64,000 bases of DNA from positions 889,001 to 953,000 of the forward strand of contig NZ_OX636706.1 of assembly GCF_951793255.1 (NCBI RefSeq), given 5' to 3'. Below the pieces are notes generated by a model. That model saw only the letters and a program-made list of their open reading frames with translations, was not told the origin of the DNA and searched no databases. The translations under genes and the position numbers were made by a program. This stretch comes from Desulfovibrio piger. GTDB taxonomy: Bacteria > Desulfobacterota > Desulfovibrionia > Desulfovibrionales > Desulfovibrionaceae. Shown piece by piece: positions 1 through 8,270 of the stretch (positions within the stretch are counted from its first letter, which is position 1; each line of letters begins with the position of its first letter).

Positions 1-1842
1 CAGCTCGGTGAGCAGGTTCTCCATGCCGGCCCAGCCGTCGGACTTGGGCTGTTCCACGGCGGTCACACGGCAGAGCAGGGCACCGCACTTGCTGCTGTCT
101 TCCTGCTCGTACACGCTGAAGGCCTGGTCGATCCAGGTCTGCGGCGCGGCGCGGAAGATGACCTGGTTCATGGCCGGGTTGGGCACGAAGCCGGCCAGGG
201 CGCCGTCGCGGGTCAGGTCGGCGCTCTGCACGCGGGCGGCGTCTTCAGCGGGCAGCGCGCCGTCGGTCATGGCCTTGCGGATGGCAGTGGCCTTTTCCAT
301 GGCGGCCTGCAGGGACTTTTCCGCCACCAGGGCCTTCATGACGCGGTCGCGGGCCTGGTCCAGGCTGGGCGTGGTGGACGGCTCGGAGGTGAGCACCCGC
401 ACCACCAGGTAACGGTCACCGGCTTCCAGGGCCGTGTCCACAGGGGAGTTGGCCGGGGCCTTCATCAGGCTGGCCGCCATCTCGTCGCTGATGCCCAGGA
501 TCTTCTGCAGTTCGGCCTGGCCCACCAGACCGGTACGTTCGGCCTTGAGCAGGGGCTGTTCCTTGCCGTCGGCATCCTTGTAGCTGCCGGCGCGGGCCGC
601 GCTTTCCTGCAGGGGACGGTTGTTGATGTTGTCACCGATCAGGCTGTCCAGCACGTCGTTGACCTTTTCCACGCCTTCCTGCTTGGCCAGGGTGGCGCGC
701 ACTTCGGCTTCCACCTCGGCAAAGGGCTGCACGCTGGCGTCCTTGCGCTCTTCCATCTTGATGATGTGCAGGCCGAACTGGCTGCGCACGGGCTCGGAGA
801 TCTGGCCGGGCTGCAGGGCCCAGGCGGCATCTTCGAAAGGCTTCACGGTCTGGCCGCGCTGGATCCAGCCCAGCTCACCGCCGGGGCCGGCGGCATTGGG
901 GCCGTTGTTGGCATTGGCCACGGCGGCAAAGTCGCCCTTTTCCGCCTCGCTGCGGATGCGGACGGCCTTTTCCATGGCCTGCTTCACGGCCGCTTCGGGA
1001 GCGTTCTCCGCCAGGGGCACCAGGATGTGGGCCACCTTGACCTGCTCGGGCTGGCGGAAGCGCTGCTTGTTGGCTTCATACCACTTGAGGGCGGCCTCGG
1101 CGCTCACGCTCTCGGGGCGCACCAGACCTTCGGGGGCCACGGCCACATATTCCACTTCCACGCGGGGCTGGCTGGCCAGCTCGGCCTTGTGGGCCTCGTA
1201 CCAGGCGTTGAGCTCTTCCTCGGTGGGCTTCACCGAAGCGGCAAAATCGGCAGCGGGCAGGTACAGGTACTCCACCGTGCGCTGCTGGGTGAGGAAATCA
1301 TAGTACTTGCGGGCTTCGTCACCGGCGGCCCAGGCGCTGCCGGCCACGGTGCGCATCACCTTGTCACGCAGGATGCTGTCCGCCAGGCCCTGTTCGTATT
1401 CGGCCACGCTCATGCGCTGGGCTTCGATGTTGCGCTTGTAGGCCTCGGGATCGAACTTGCCCTGGGCGTCCTGGAACGCGGGCAGCTTGGAGACCACATA
1501 ATGCATCTCTTCAGGGCTCACGGTCATCCCCACGCGGGCGGCTTCCTGACGGATCAGCTGGGCGCTGATGAGCTCGTTGAGCACCTGACGGCCCAGCTTC
1601 TGCTGCACCAGGGCCTCACGGGTCAGGGAGGGATCGTTGCGCATGGCGTATTCGGCGGCCCGCTGATAGGCCTGCTCGAACTGCTGGGCCGTGATGGCCT
1701 CACCGTTGACCTTGGCCACCACATTGCTGGAACCGCCGTCGGTCAGGCTGCCGACGCCCCAGAACATGAAGACGAGGATGATGATGGCGAAGGCTACCTT
1801 GACGCCAAAGGACTGGGCATTGGAACGGATATAATCAAGCAT
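1..1842 (-). CDS. PpiD/SurA-type periplasmic peptidyl-prolyl isomerase (partial, C-terminus off the window)
   Basis: The product begins MLDYIRSNAQ and has one N-terminal membrane segment (about residues 12-32, rich in A, I, V and F). A SurA_N-like helical region follows, then a PpiC rotamase domain visible around the stretch GPGGELGWIQRG and the nearby FGLHIIKMEE. This is the PpiD architecture: an inner-membrane-anchored chaperone that helps outer-membrane and secreted proteins fold as they enter the periplasm. The ATG at 1842 is preceded by a GGAG ribosome site. The gene runs off the left edge, so about 614 residues are seen. It is divergent from larB. An inverted repeat (TTGCCCG, 8 nt, CGGGCAA) at 1872-1893 lies in the shared upstream region. 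Confidence 0.88.
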   Translation of the reverse strand, partial: MLDYIRSNAQSFGVKVAFAIIILVFMFWGVGSLTDGGSSNVVAKVNGEAITAQQFEQAYQRAAEYAMRNDPSLTREALVQQKLGRQVLNELISAQLIRQEAARVGMTVSPEEMHYVVSKLPAFQDAQGKFDPEAYKRNIEAQRMSVAEYEQGLADSILRDKVMRTVAGSAWAAGDEARKYYDFLTQQRTVEYLYLPAADFAASVKPTEEELNAWYEAHKAELASQPRVEVEYVAVAPEGLVRPESVSAEAALKWYEANKQRFRQPEQVKVAHILVPLAENAPEAAVKQAMEKAVRIRSEAEKGDFAAVANANNGPNAAGPGGELGWIQRGQTVKPFEDAAWALQPGQISEPVRSQFGLHIIKMEERKDASVQPFAEVEAEVRATLAKQEGVEKVNDVLDSLIGDNINNRPLQESAARAGSYKDADGKEQPLLKAERTGLVGQAELQKILGISDEMAASLMKAPANSPVDTALEAGDRYLVVRVLTSEPSTTPSLDQARDRVMKALVAEKSLQAAMEKATAIRKAMTDGALPAEDAARVQSADLTRDGALAGFVPNPAMNQVIFRAAPQTWIDQAFSVYEQEDSSKCGALLCRVTAVEQPKSDGWAGMENLLTEL

Positions 1843-1871
1843 GGGCACTCCGAAAAAAGGCACGGAATTTA

Positions 1872-1893
1872 TTGCCCGCAAAGATTCGGGCAA
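1872..1893. promoter_or_regulatory. Inverted repeat in the ppiD-like/larB divergent region
   Basis: TTGCCCG and CGGGCAA form a perfect 7-bp inverted repeat around 8 bases, about 30 bases upstream of the foldase start and about 95 upstream of larB. It could be an operator or a 5' hairpin in the foldase leader. No family assignment is possible. Confidence 0.3.
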
Positions 1894-1986
1894 CGGACAA
1901 CTATAGGGGCATTCCGGCAGAAACTCAAGAAGAGCGCGGGAACCGGCCCTCCATCCGCTGCTGACAAGCGATGTCCTTTGCCCTAT

Positions 1987-2772
1987 ATGCAGGGGATGGA
2001 TCATACAGCTATCGAAAGCCTGCTGCAGGCCGTGGCCCGGGGGGACATCCCGCCGGAACAGGCCCTGCGGCATCTGGGAGACGCCACTGCGGCCGACAGC
2101 CTGCAGGGCCTGCATCTGGATCATGAACGCGCCCTGCGTACCGGCCTGGGCGAGGTCGTCTTCGCCCAGGGCAAGACCGACGGGGCCCTGGTGGGGGCCG
2201 TGCGCGGCCTCAGCCTTCGCGGCGCCCCCGTGCTGGTCAGCCGCGCTTCGGAAGCGCAGGGGGCCCTGTTGCAACGCGAATTCCCCGCAGGACGCTACTG
2301 GGCGCAATGCCGTCTTTTCTGTCTGGGCGGTGAAGGCCGGGAAGTGCCGGAGCTGGGCCCGCCGTGGCCCGAAAGGGGCGAGATCATGGTGGTCACGGCC
2401 GGAGCGGCCGACATCCCCGTGGGCGCCGAAGCCTACGGAGCGCTGCGCTTCTGGGGCCACGACTGCGGCTTCCTCACCGATGTGGGCGTGGCCGGGCTGC
2501 ACCGCCTTGCCCCGCACATCCGGGATCTGCGCGCCGCCCGCCTCATCATCGCCGTGGCCGGCATGGAAGGCGCCCTGCCCGGCGTGCTGGCCGGGCTGGT
2601 GCCCTGCCCGGTGCTGGCCGTCCCCACGTCCGTGGGCTACGGCGTGGGCGCGGGCGGCATGGCCGCCCTCCACAGCATGCTCTGCTCCTGCGTGCCCGGC
2701 CTGGCCGTCCTCAATATAGACAACGGTTTCGGCGCCGCGGCCTTCGCAGCCAAACTGCTGCGCCATGCCTGA
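1987..2772 (+). CDS. larB: LarB, nickel-pincer cofactor biosynthesis carboxylase
   Basis: 261 residues, close to the usual LarB length. LarB carboxylates and hydrolyses nicotinic acid adenine dinucleotide in the first step towards the nickel-pincer nucleotide cofactor of lactate racemase and related enzymes. The C-terminal half is the PurE-like AIR carboxylase fold, with the family hallmarks TSVGYG, a Gly-rich stretch, the segment SMLCSCVPG and NIDNGFGAA near the C-terminus. The start is uncertain: ATG at 1987 or ATG at 1996 are both in frame, and neither has a good ribosome site (AGGGG at 1991 is too close to the second). No larC or larE is seen nearby. A very long open frame upstream is only the shadow of the foldase gene. 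Confidence 0.9.
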   Translation: MQGMDHTAIESLLQAVARGDIPPEQALRHLGDATAADSLQGLHLDHERALRTGLGEVVFAQGKTDGALVGAVRGLSLRGAPVLVSRASEAQGALLQREFPAGRYWAQCRLFCLGGEGREVPELGPPWPERGEIMVVTAGAADIPVGAEAYGALRFWGHDCGFLTDVGVAGLHRLAPHIRDLRAARLIIAVAGMEGALPGVLAGLVPCPVLAVPTSVGYGVGAGGMAALHSMLCSCVPGLAVLNIDNGFGAAAFAAKLLRHA

Positions 2773-3107
2773 TGCGCACACAGATGTGCACAACAAGCGC
2801 AACTATCTGTTTTTAAACGATAATTTTTTAAATTCCGCGCTCTCCGAAAAGAGGGCACCCCCGTATCCCGGGACGGCCCGCAAGGCCGTCCCGGCCGGGC
2901 CGCCAACGGCGTTCACGCCAGCGGACGGCCATGACAGCATTTTTCCCACCCCTTTTTCCTCTCTCCTGCGCAGGACGTCCCGAAACACAGCCATGACACG
3001 GGCACTGTCCCTGCCGGGAGTGCTGGCACTGTTGATGCATCTGCCCGTACAGACATCACGGACAGGCCGGGCAGGCATCCTTCACATCTTCAACGACCGG
3101 AGCAACT
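2773..3107. other. Intergenic region with AT-rich block, hairpin and a sigma-54-like site
   Basis: No gene is seen. Bases 2806-2835 are strikingly AT-rich for this genome and follow a single DnaA-box-like TGTGCACAA (2786-2794; reverse TTGTGCACA, one mismatch to TTATNCACA). A GC hairpin with 10-bp arms lies at 2869-2893 without a T-tract. A candidate sigma-54 promoter is annotated separately at 3024-3039. Confidence 0.5.
3024..3039 (+). promoter_or_regulatory. Candidate sigma-54 promoter of the type III chaperone gene
   Basis: TGGCACTGTTGATGCA has the invariant GG and GC dinucleotides at the correct spacing and one mismatch in the -12 block (ATGC for TTGC). It lies about 70 bases upstream of the chaperone start. 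No activator is encoded next to it, so this remains a motif match. Confidence 0.4.
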
Positions 3108-3497
3108 ATGATACCGCACCAGATGCTGGACGCGCTTTCACGCCAGACCGGGGCCGCCCTGGCATTCAACGGGGACGGTCTGTGCCGCCTGCGCTTCGAC
3201 GGCCGCTTCATCGTGGACCTTGAAGTCACGGACGACGAGGACGCCATCTATCTGTATGCCCGCCTGGGGACGCTCCCTGCCGGTGAGCAGGGCAGGGAAC
3301 TGATGGCCCGGATGATGCGGGCCCATTGCCTGGGCCGGGAGAGCGGCAACACGCTTTTCGGCCTGGACGGTGAGGAGATCATGGCCTTTGCCCGCGTGGC
3401 GGCGGCCGAAGCCGGGGAAGGGACGCTCTTCACCGCGCTGGAAGATTTTCTGGATGTCCTGGCCCACTGGGCCGATGTGATGCAACAGGGCCGCTAG
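3108..3497 (+). CDS. Class I type III secretion chaperone, CesT/Tir-chaperone family
   Basis: 129 residues, small and acidic, the size of dimeric class I type III secretion chaperones that hold an effector's N-terminal region ready for export. The CesT pattern is readable: an N-terminal helix with LxxLSRQTG, then LAFNGDGLCRLRFDG, a beta-rich centre (DDEDAIYLYARLGTLP), the LFGLDGEE strand and turn, and a C-terminal amphipathic helix with LEDFLDVLAHWAD. The ATG follows a GGAG site at a spacing of five. The gene sits 283 bases upstream of an 846-residue orphan protein on the same strand, the usual chaperone-effector arrangement. No type III apparatus gene is in the window. Family assignment rests on pattern recognition. 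Confidence 0.75.
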   Translation: MIPHQMLDALSRQTGAALAFNGDGLCRLRFDGRFIVDLEVTDDEDAIYLYARLGTLPAGEQGRELMARMMRAHCLGRESGNTLFGLDGEEIMAFARVAAAEAGEGTLFTALEDFLDVLAHWADVMQQGR

Positions 3498-3780
3498 ACG
3501 GGAAGGCCCCGCTGCCTGCTGCCGTCTTCCGGCACCATATACCGGGGCGATTTTGGCCGGAGCTCCGCGTCCGGGAGACCTATCTCAGCGGTGACAGCGC
3601 CGCAAAGGAACTGTGCGGAACTCCTTGGCCCTGCAGAGCCCCGCACCGGCCCCGTGCCGCACAGGCGACCACAGGGCATCACCGCCGCGGGGAATCCCAC
3701 GCCCGCCTGCCCGGTCGCGACAGCCGGAGAAGGCCGCCACGCCGCCGCTCACAACCATATTCATAATGAAGGGGGACGCC

Positions 3781-6321
3781 ATGCCAGGACCAGTGCAGGC
3801 AACGCAGACACGCTACATCAGTCTCGATACGGATTTCGGCTATGACGCCCTGGGCGGCATGGGCCGCCTTGGCAGGCACAGCATGGAAGTACTGGAGCCG
3901 GGCACACGGCAGACCGACCGCATCCCGGGCCCGCCCAAAACGGTGGGGCGCTGGTTCGCCAAGCTGCTGGACAGCCTCACCCCGGCAAGCTGGCGTGCCC
4001 AGGGCAAGTTCCGTCGCGGGCTGGAAGACTTCAGCGCCCAGACGGGCAGGATACTGGGCCATCTGCGCAATGCCGCTGCCGGTGCGCCCGACGATCCCCA
4101 GCGCCGTGCGGATCTGGAATCGGCCCTGCGGGAGCTGGCCGGACTGCGGCAGGCGGCGCGCCCCATGACCAGCCGGGGCGCGGACTATGCCGAACTGCTC
4201 CAGACCCGTGTGCGCCGCAACATGGCCATCCTGCGCGAGGAAGCCCCGCAACGGGCCGTGGAGTTGCGGCAGCTGCAGACGAGCGGCCTGCTGGATGCCG
4301 TCATCGCCGACCTCGATGACGGGCAGGCGGACATGGCCGCCGACCTGGCCCTGATCCGGGATGCCCTGCACACCGGCGCGGACGACATGGCCGCCCGGGT
4401 GGAGGCTCGGGCCACCGACCTGGGAACGGCTTCCGCCGCACCGGTCGATGACACGCCCCCCGAAACGGCCCCGCACCCCTATCGTTCCCGTTTCAGCCCC
4501 GCCGCCCTGCGGGACTTCTTCCTGGGCCGCATCACCTTCAGGGAAGAAGCCCGGCAGGCCTTGCAGGAACGCCAGGCCACCCTGGCCCGTTTCACGGGCG
4601 AGGCCCGGGACACCCTGCAAGCGGCCCTGGAAGCCGTGGACGCCGTGCTGCAGGACAGGCTGACGGCTGATGCGGACAGTTTTGCCCACGTCCAGCATCA
4701 GGTGGACGAAAAGATGCGCCGGGCCATCCACTGCGCCCTGGACGATGTCTGCGGGCTGGCCCTGCGCCATCTGGATACGCCGGAGAGCCTGGGGCAGGAA
4801 GGGCAGGACTTCCGCCGCATCGACGCGGACTTCGTCCGGCAGGAGCTGGCCGCCCTCGAACGCGGCGACCGGCCCGCGAGCGGGGACAGCACCCCGGCGG
4901 ACACGGTTCGCCCCGATGCGGACCCGTTCCGGCAGGGCATCCGGCAGGCACGCCGGCAGATACGGGACATCTCCCGCCTGTACGGCCAGCTGACGGAAGG
5001 TCTGGGCGAACTGGCGCAGCGGGACAGCCGCTGCCGGGCCTGCCTGCTGCTGCACGAGCTGGCCGAAAGCGACCTGCCCCCGGACATGGACCGTCAGGAA
5101 TGGGGCCGGGCCTGCGACACGCTCATCGAGGCCCTGCGCTCTCCCGCCACGGATGCCTGGGCCGTCAGGGACGCTCTGTCCGTCATCGACCGGAGGACAG
5201 GAGATGCCCGGATGCCGGAAGACGTGCGCCGACGCTTCCAGGAAGGGCGGGCCGATCTGCTGCGCCACCTCGAACCGGCCATGGACCGCCCCGTCTTCCA
5301 GCTTGCCGGGACCGACCAGGCCGAGAGCCGCCTGGATGCCCTTGAGCAGGCGCGCGCCCTGCATCAGGTGGTGGGCCACGCGGGAGCGCTGTTGCAGCGC
5401 GCCCGGCTGCCGCAGGCGGACAGCATCATCTCCCAGGGGCTCCAGATCAGCCGTCTGGCCCTGCGCCTGCGTACCAACGGCCCGCGCGAGCCGGAACACC
5501 GGCAGCAGGCCATCACGGAACTGCGCACGTCCGTCGCCCGTTTCATGGCCAACCTGACCCTGGCCCGGATGCAGACGGAGAACCCCACCGTACACAGCGC
5601 CCAGCCCGAAGCGCGCGGACTGGATACCGACGGCGCCCGGGAGGGCCTCGACCTGATCCGGCAGAGCGTGGAACGCATCCTTGGCGGTCTGCAGGATCAG
5701 GAAGGCGGCGTGGTGGCACGCGCGGCCCTGCAGGACGGCCTGAGGCTGCTGGAAAAGGGCAGGGACGCGGCCGTGGCCTGCGGCAGGCTCCTCGACAACG
5801 CCATCCGCAAGGAGACCGGCGTGGCGGAACAGCTGGCCGTCTGCCTGGAATCCGGCCGCGACGATGCCGCCACGGCCCTGCACGGCCTGCTGGAAGGCAG
5901 CCGCTGGACCAAGGGCAAGCACGGCGAGGCAAAGGCGGCCATCAATGCCTTTCTGGCAGCCCTGCGCCCCGTGCAGGAAAGCCGGGGGCAAAGCCGGCTG
6001 CTGCGCTTCCTCGCCAACCGCCTGTCCGGTGCCTTCACCCCGCACGATGTCTACATGGGCTTCGACGGCAGCATCCACATGCTCATCAATACGGACAGGC
6101 AGGGCCTTGGCGGCAGCCGGAAGCTCCAGGGCACCCGCTGGATCACCCTGCCGCCGCCGGACCAGCTCCGGCCGGGCGTCTCCACCGGCGTGCACCGCCT
6201 GGACCAGCTGCTGGACGCCGGGGACAACCGCACCACCTTCTACCCGCAGCTCCACCAGCTGCTGACGCGCTATTTCTCCGGCATCCCCTATGATCTCAGC
6301 CTTCCCGGAGACGGGCAGTAA
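3781..6321 (+). CDS. Large helical protein of unknown function, putative type III effector
   Basis: 846 residues; no known catalytic domain was recognised. The start ATG at 3781 is chosen because AAGGGGGA lies just upstream; in-frame codons further upstream lack a ribosome site. No signal peptide or membrane segment is visible. The N-terminal ~60 residues are Gly/Pro/Thr-rich (MPGPVQATQTRYISLD) and look unstructured, as in secreted effectors. The rest is Arg-, Gln-, Leu- and Ala-rich and mostly helical, with heptad-like runs around residues 70-230 and 250-360. The C-terminal ~110 residues differ, with more beta and loop character (HDVYMGFDGSIHML, then TRWITLPPPDQL). Position after a CesT-type chaperone suggests an effector; that role is inference. 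A strong terminator follows. Confidence 0.7.
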   Translation: MPGPVQATQTRYISLDTDFGYDALGGMGRLGRHSMEVLEPGTRQTDRIPGPPKTVGRWFAKLLDSLTPASWRAQGKFRRGLEDFSAQTGRILGHLRNAAAGAPDDPQRRADLESALRELAGLRQAARPMTSRGADYAELLQTRVRRNMAILREEAPQRAVELRQLQTSGLLDAVIADLDDGQADMAADLALIRDALHTGADDMAARVEARATDLGTASAAPVDDTPPETAPHPYRSRFSPAALRDFFLGRITFREEARQALQERQATLARFTGEARDTLQAALEAVDAVLQDRLTADADSFAHVQHQVDEKMRRAIHCALDDVCGLALRHLDTPESLGQEGQDFRRIDADFVRQELAALERGDRPASGDSTPADTVRPDADPFRQGIRQARRQIRDISRLYGQLTEGLGELAQRDSRCRACLLLHELAESDLPPDMDRQEWGRACDTLIEALRSPATDAWAVRDALSVIDRRTGDARMPEDVRRRFQEGRADLLRHLEPAMDRPVFQLAGTDQAESRLDALEQARALHQVVGHAGALLQRARLPQADSIISQGLQISRLALRLRTNGPREPEHRQQAITELRTSVARFMANLTLARMQTENPTVHSAQPEARGLDTDGAREGLDLIRQSVERILGGLQDQEGGVVARAALQDGLRLLEKGRDAAVACGRLLDNAIRKETGVAEQLAVCLESGRDDAATALHGLLEGSRWTKGKHGEAKAAINAFLAALRPVQESRGQSRLLRFLANRLSGAFTPHDVYMGFDGSIHMLINTDRQGLGGSRKLQGTRWITLPPPDQLRPGVSTGVHRLDQLLDAGDNRTTFYPQLHQLLTRYFSGIPYDLSLPGDGQ

Positions 6322-6399
6322 TCACGTGAAACAGTCCCGGGGGAAGACTTCCTCCCCCGGGCTTCCGCAACAGTTGCGGCTACGGCCCCCTGCTTCAGC

Positions 6400-6430
6400 A
6401 AAAGCCCCTCCACAGGGGCTTTTGCTTTTC
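6400..6430 (+). terminator. Terminator of the putative effector gene
   Basis: Ten-base-pair stem AAAAGCCCCT / AGGGGCTTTT with a four-base loop and a T-rich tail. Confidence 0.8.
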
Positions 6431-6534
6431 AGGAGCGGGACAGGCCCCCTCGGAGAAAGTGCATTTGGAGGGGGATGGAGGGCTTGGGGGGAGGCAACTC
6501 CTTTGGGCACTGGTCAAAGGGGGGACTTTCCCCC

Positions 6535-6570
6535 AAAAAACGAACGCCCCGTGCATGGCACGGGGCGTTC
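6535..6570 (-). terminator. Terminator of the M23 peptidase gene
   Basis: Perfect 13-bp stem (GAACGCCCCGTGC, arms 6542-6554 and 6558-6570) followed on the minus strand by six Ts. Confidence 0.85.
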
Positions 6571-6603
6571 CCATTGGCGTACTGCCCAAAAACATCATGA
6601 CCG

Positions 6604-8055
6604 CTACTTGGCGGAAGGCTCCACATCATCCACGGGCACGATGCTGTCCACATCATATTCCAGCAGCGAGGTCTGGCCCAGCAGCAGGGCGCGTTCCTTT
6701 TCCACGGTCTTGCGGAAGCGGTCCATGGAGGCCTTGCGCACGCTCTCGCCGCGCGGGTTGATGGCCTTGGCCGGATTGACGAACTTGCCGTTCTGCCGCA
6801 GGCGGAAATCCAGATGCGGCCCGGAAGAAAGGCCCGTGCTGCCCACGAAGCCGATGACCTGGCCCTGGCGCACGCGCTGACCGTTGCGCAGGCCGCGGGC
6901 ATAGCCGGACAGATGGGAATACATGGATTCCAGCCCGGCCGAATGCTTGATGATGACCTGGTTGCCGTAGCCTCCGGCCCAGCTGCGCCGGGTGACCACG
7001 CCGTCACCCACGGCCTTGACCGGCGTACCGGTGGGCGCGCCGTAGTCCACGCCCAGATGCGGACGGCTGTAGCCGAGGATGGGATGCTTGCGGTTGTGCG
7101 AGAAGCGGGACGTCACGCGGGTGAAGGCCAGCGGCGCCTGCAACAGGGTCTTGCGCAGGTTCTCGCCCTTGGCGTTGTAATGCTGCGGCCGGTTCTTGCC
7201 GTCGCGGAACAGATAGGCCTCGTAGGTGGTGCCCGTGTTGGTGAAATGGGCGGCCAGCACGCGGCCATAGCCCTTGTATTCGCCGTCGCGGTAGCGTTTT
7301 TCCACCAGCACCTTGAAACTGTCGCCGGGTTGCAGGTCGCGGATGAAGTTGATCTCCGAGCCGAACAGACTGCCCAGGGTCAGGGCCAGCTGCGGGCTTT
7401 CGCCGATGTCGGCCACGGCCTGGAAGAGATTGTCGTCGATGGTGGCTTCCACCTGGGCGAGGGTGGTCACATATTCGATGGGCTCCACGCGGGCCACGGG
7501 CTCTTCCGCTCCTTCCACCACCAGACGGCGGCTGGCGTCGATCTCGTACTCGAATCGCTTGAGCTGGCCGGAAGCGGGGTCAACCACAATGGTGTAGGGC
7601 TGGCCGGTACGGAAGGCCCGCATGGAAAAGACCTGCCGGGCGGCGCTCACATAAGGATGGGATCCGGAAGAGGTGTTGCCCTCGATGATCTTGCTGACGG
7701 TATCGCCCTTTTCCACCGTGCCGTGCACCACGGCCTCGCCGTTGATGATCTCGGCCCCTTCGGGCAGGGGCACCGCGGGCTGGGCATCCTGGTCCGTCTC
7801 TGCCTCTGCGGCAGTGGCAGCAGTTTCGGGAGCGGCAGGGGCTTTTTCCTGCCCGGCGTCTTCCGTCCCGGTCGCGGGGGCCGTTGCCTCCCCGTCGCGG
7901 GCCGGGGCCTCGGCGGCCTGTTCCGTCACGGCCTGGCCGGGAGCCGTATCTGTATCCTCTGAGCTCCAGGGCAGGTGGGCTATGCCCAGCTGTCCGGCCA
8001 GCAGGCCAAGGAGGATCACGAGGACGAAAAAGACTGCAAGTCCTGTTTTCTTCAT
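6604..8055 (-). CDS. M23-family peptidoglycan metallopeptidase, membrane-anchored
   Basis: 483 residues. An N-terminal membrane anchor (MKKTGLAVFFVLVILLGLLAG) is followed by a Glu/Ala/Pro-rich linker to about residue 90, a LysM/OapA-like region starting VEKGDTVSKII, and a C-terminal M23 endopeptidase domain. Zinc-site motifs are HLGVD (HxxxD) and GPHLDF near the end. Most family members have HxH at the second motif; here the last ligand position is Asp. M23 enzymes of this layout cut peptide crosslinks in periplasmic murein. ATG 8055 is chosen over GTG 8064 because GGAG lies 8 bases upstream of the ATG but directly abuts the GTG. Confidence 0.9.
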   Translation of the reverse strand: MKKTGLAVFFVLVILLGLLAGQLGIAHLPWSSEDTDTAPGQAVTEQAAEAPARDGEATAPATGTEDAGQEKAPAAPETAATAAEAETDQDAQPAVPLPEGAEIINGEAVVHGTVEKGDTVSKIIEGNTSSGSHPYVSAARQVFSMRAFRTGQPYTIVVDPASGQLKRFEYEIDASRRLVVEGAEEPVARVEPIEYVTTLAQVEATIDDNLFQAVADIGESPQLALTLGSLFGSEINFIRDLQPGDSFKVLVEKRYRDGEYKGYGRVLAAHFTNTGTTYEAYLFRDGKNRPQHYNAKGENLRKTLLQAPLAFTRVTSRFSHNRKHPILGYSRPHLGVDYGAPTGTPVKAVGDGVVTRRSWAGGYGNQVIIKHSAGLESMYSHLSGYARGLRNGQRVRQGQVIGFVGSTGLSSGPHLDFRLRQNGKFVNPAKAINPRGESVRKASMDRFRKTVEKERALLLGQTSLLEYDVDSIVPVDDVEPSAK

Positions 8056-8270
8056 GCGGTACACTCCAAACAGTATGGCATATAGCCTGCGCGCCCGTCA
8101 GTTGTCCAGCAAGATGCCCGCCGTCCCCTCCGGACGGGGAACACGGCGCGCACCATGCCCTTCCTGAGGGGTGTTCCTTGTGTCAACATGTGCGTAAATA
8201 TCATAACATACTGAAAATAAAGATAATAATAAAAACATCCCCTCTTGATTTTCTTGCGCCTGCCGTATAG

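Noticed and set aside
6322-6337. TCACGTGAAACA just after the effector as a parS site
   Set aside because: Only one arm matches; four mismatches in the other arm.
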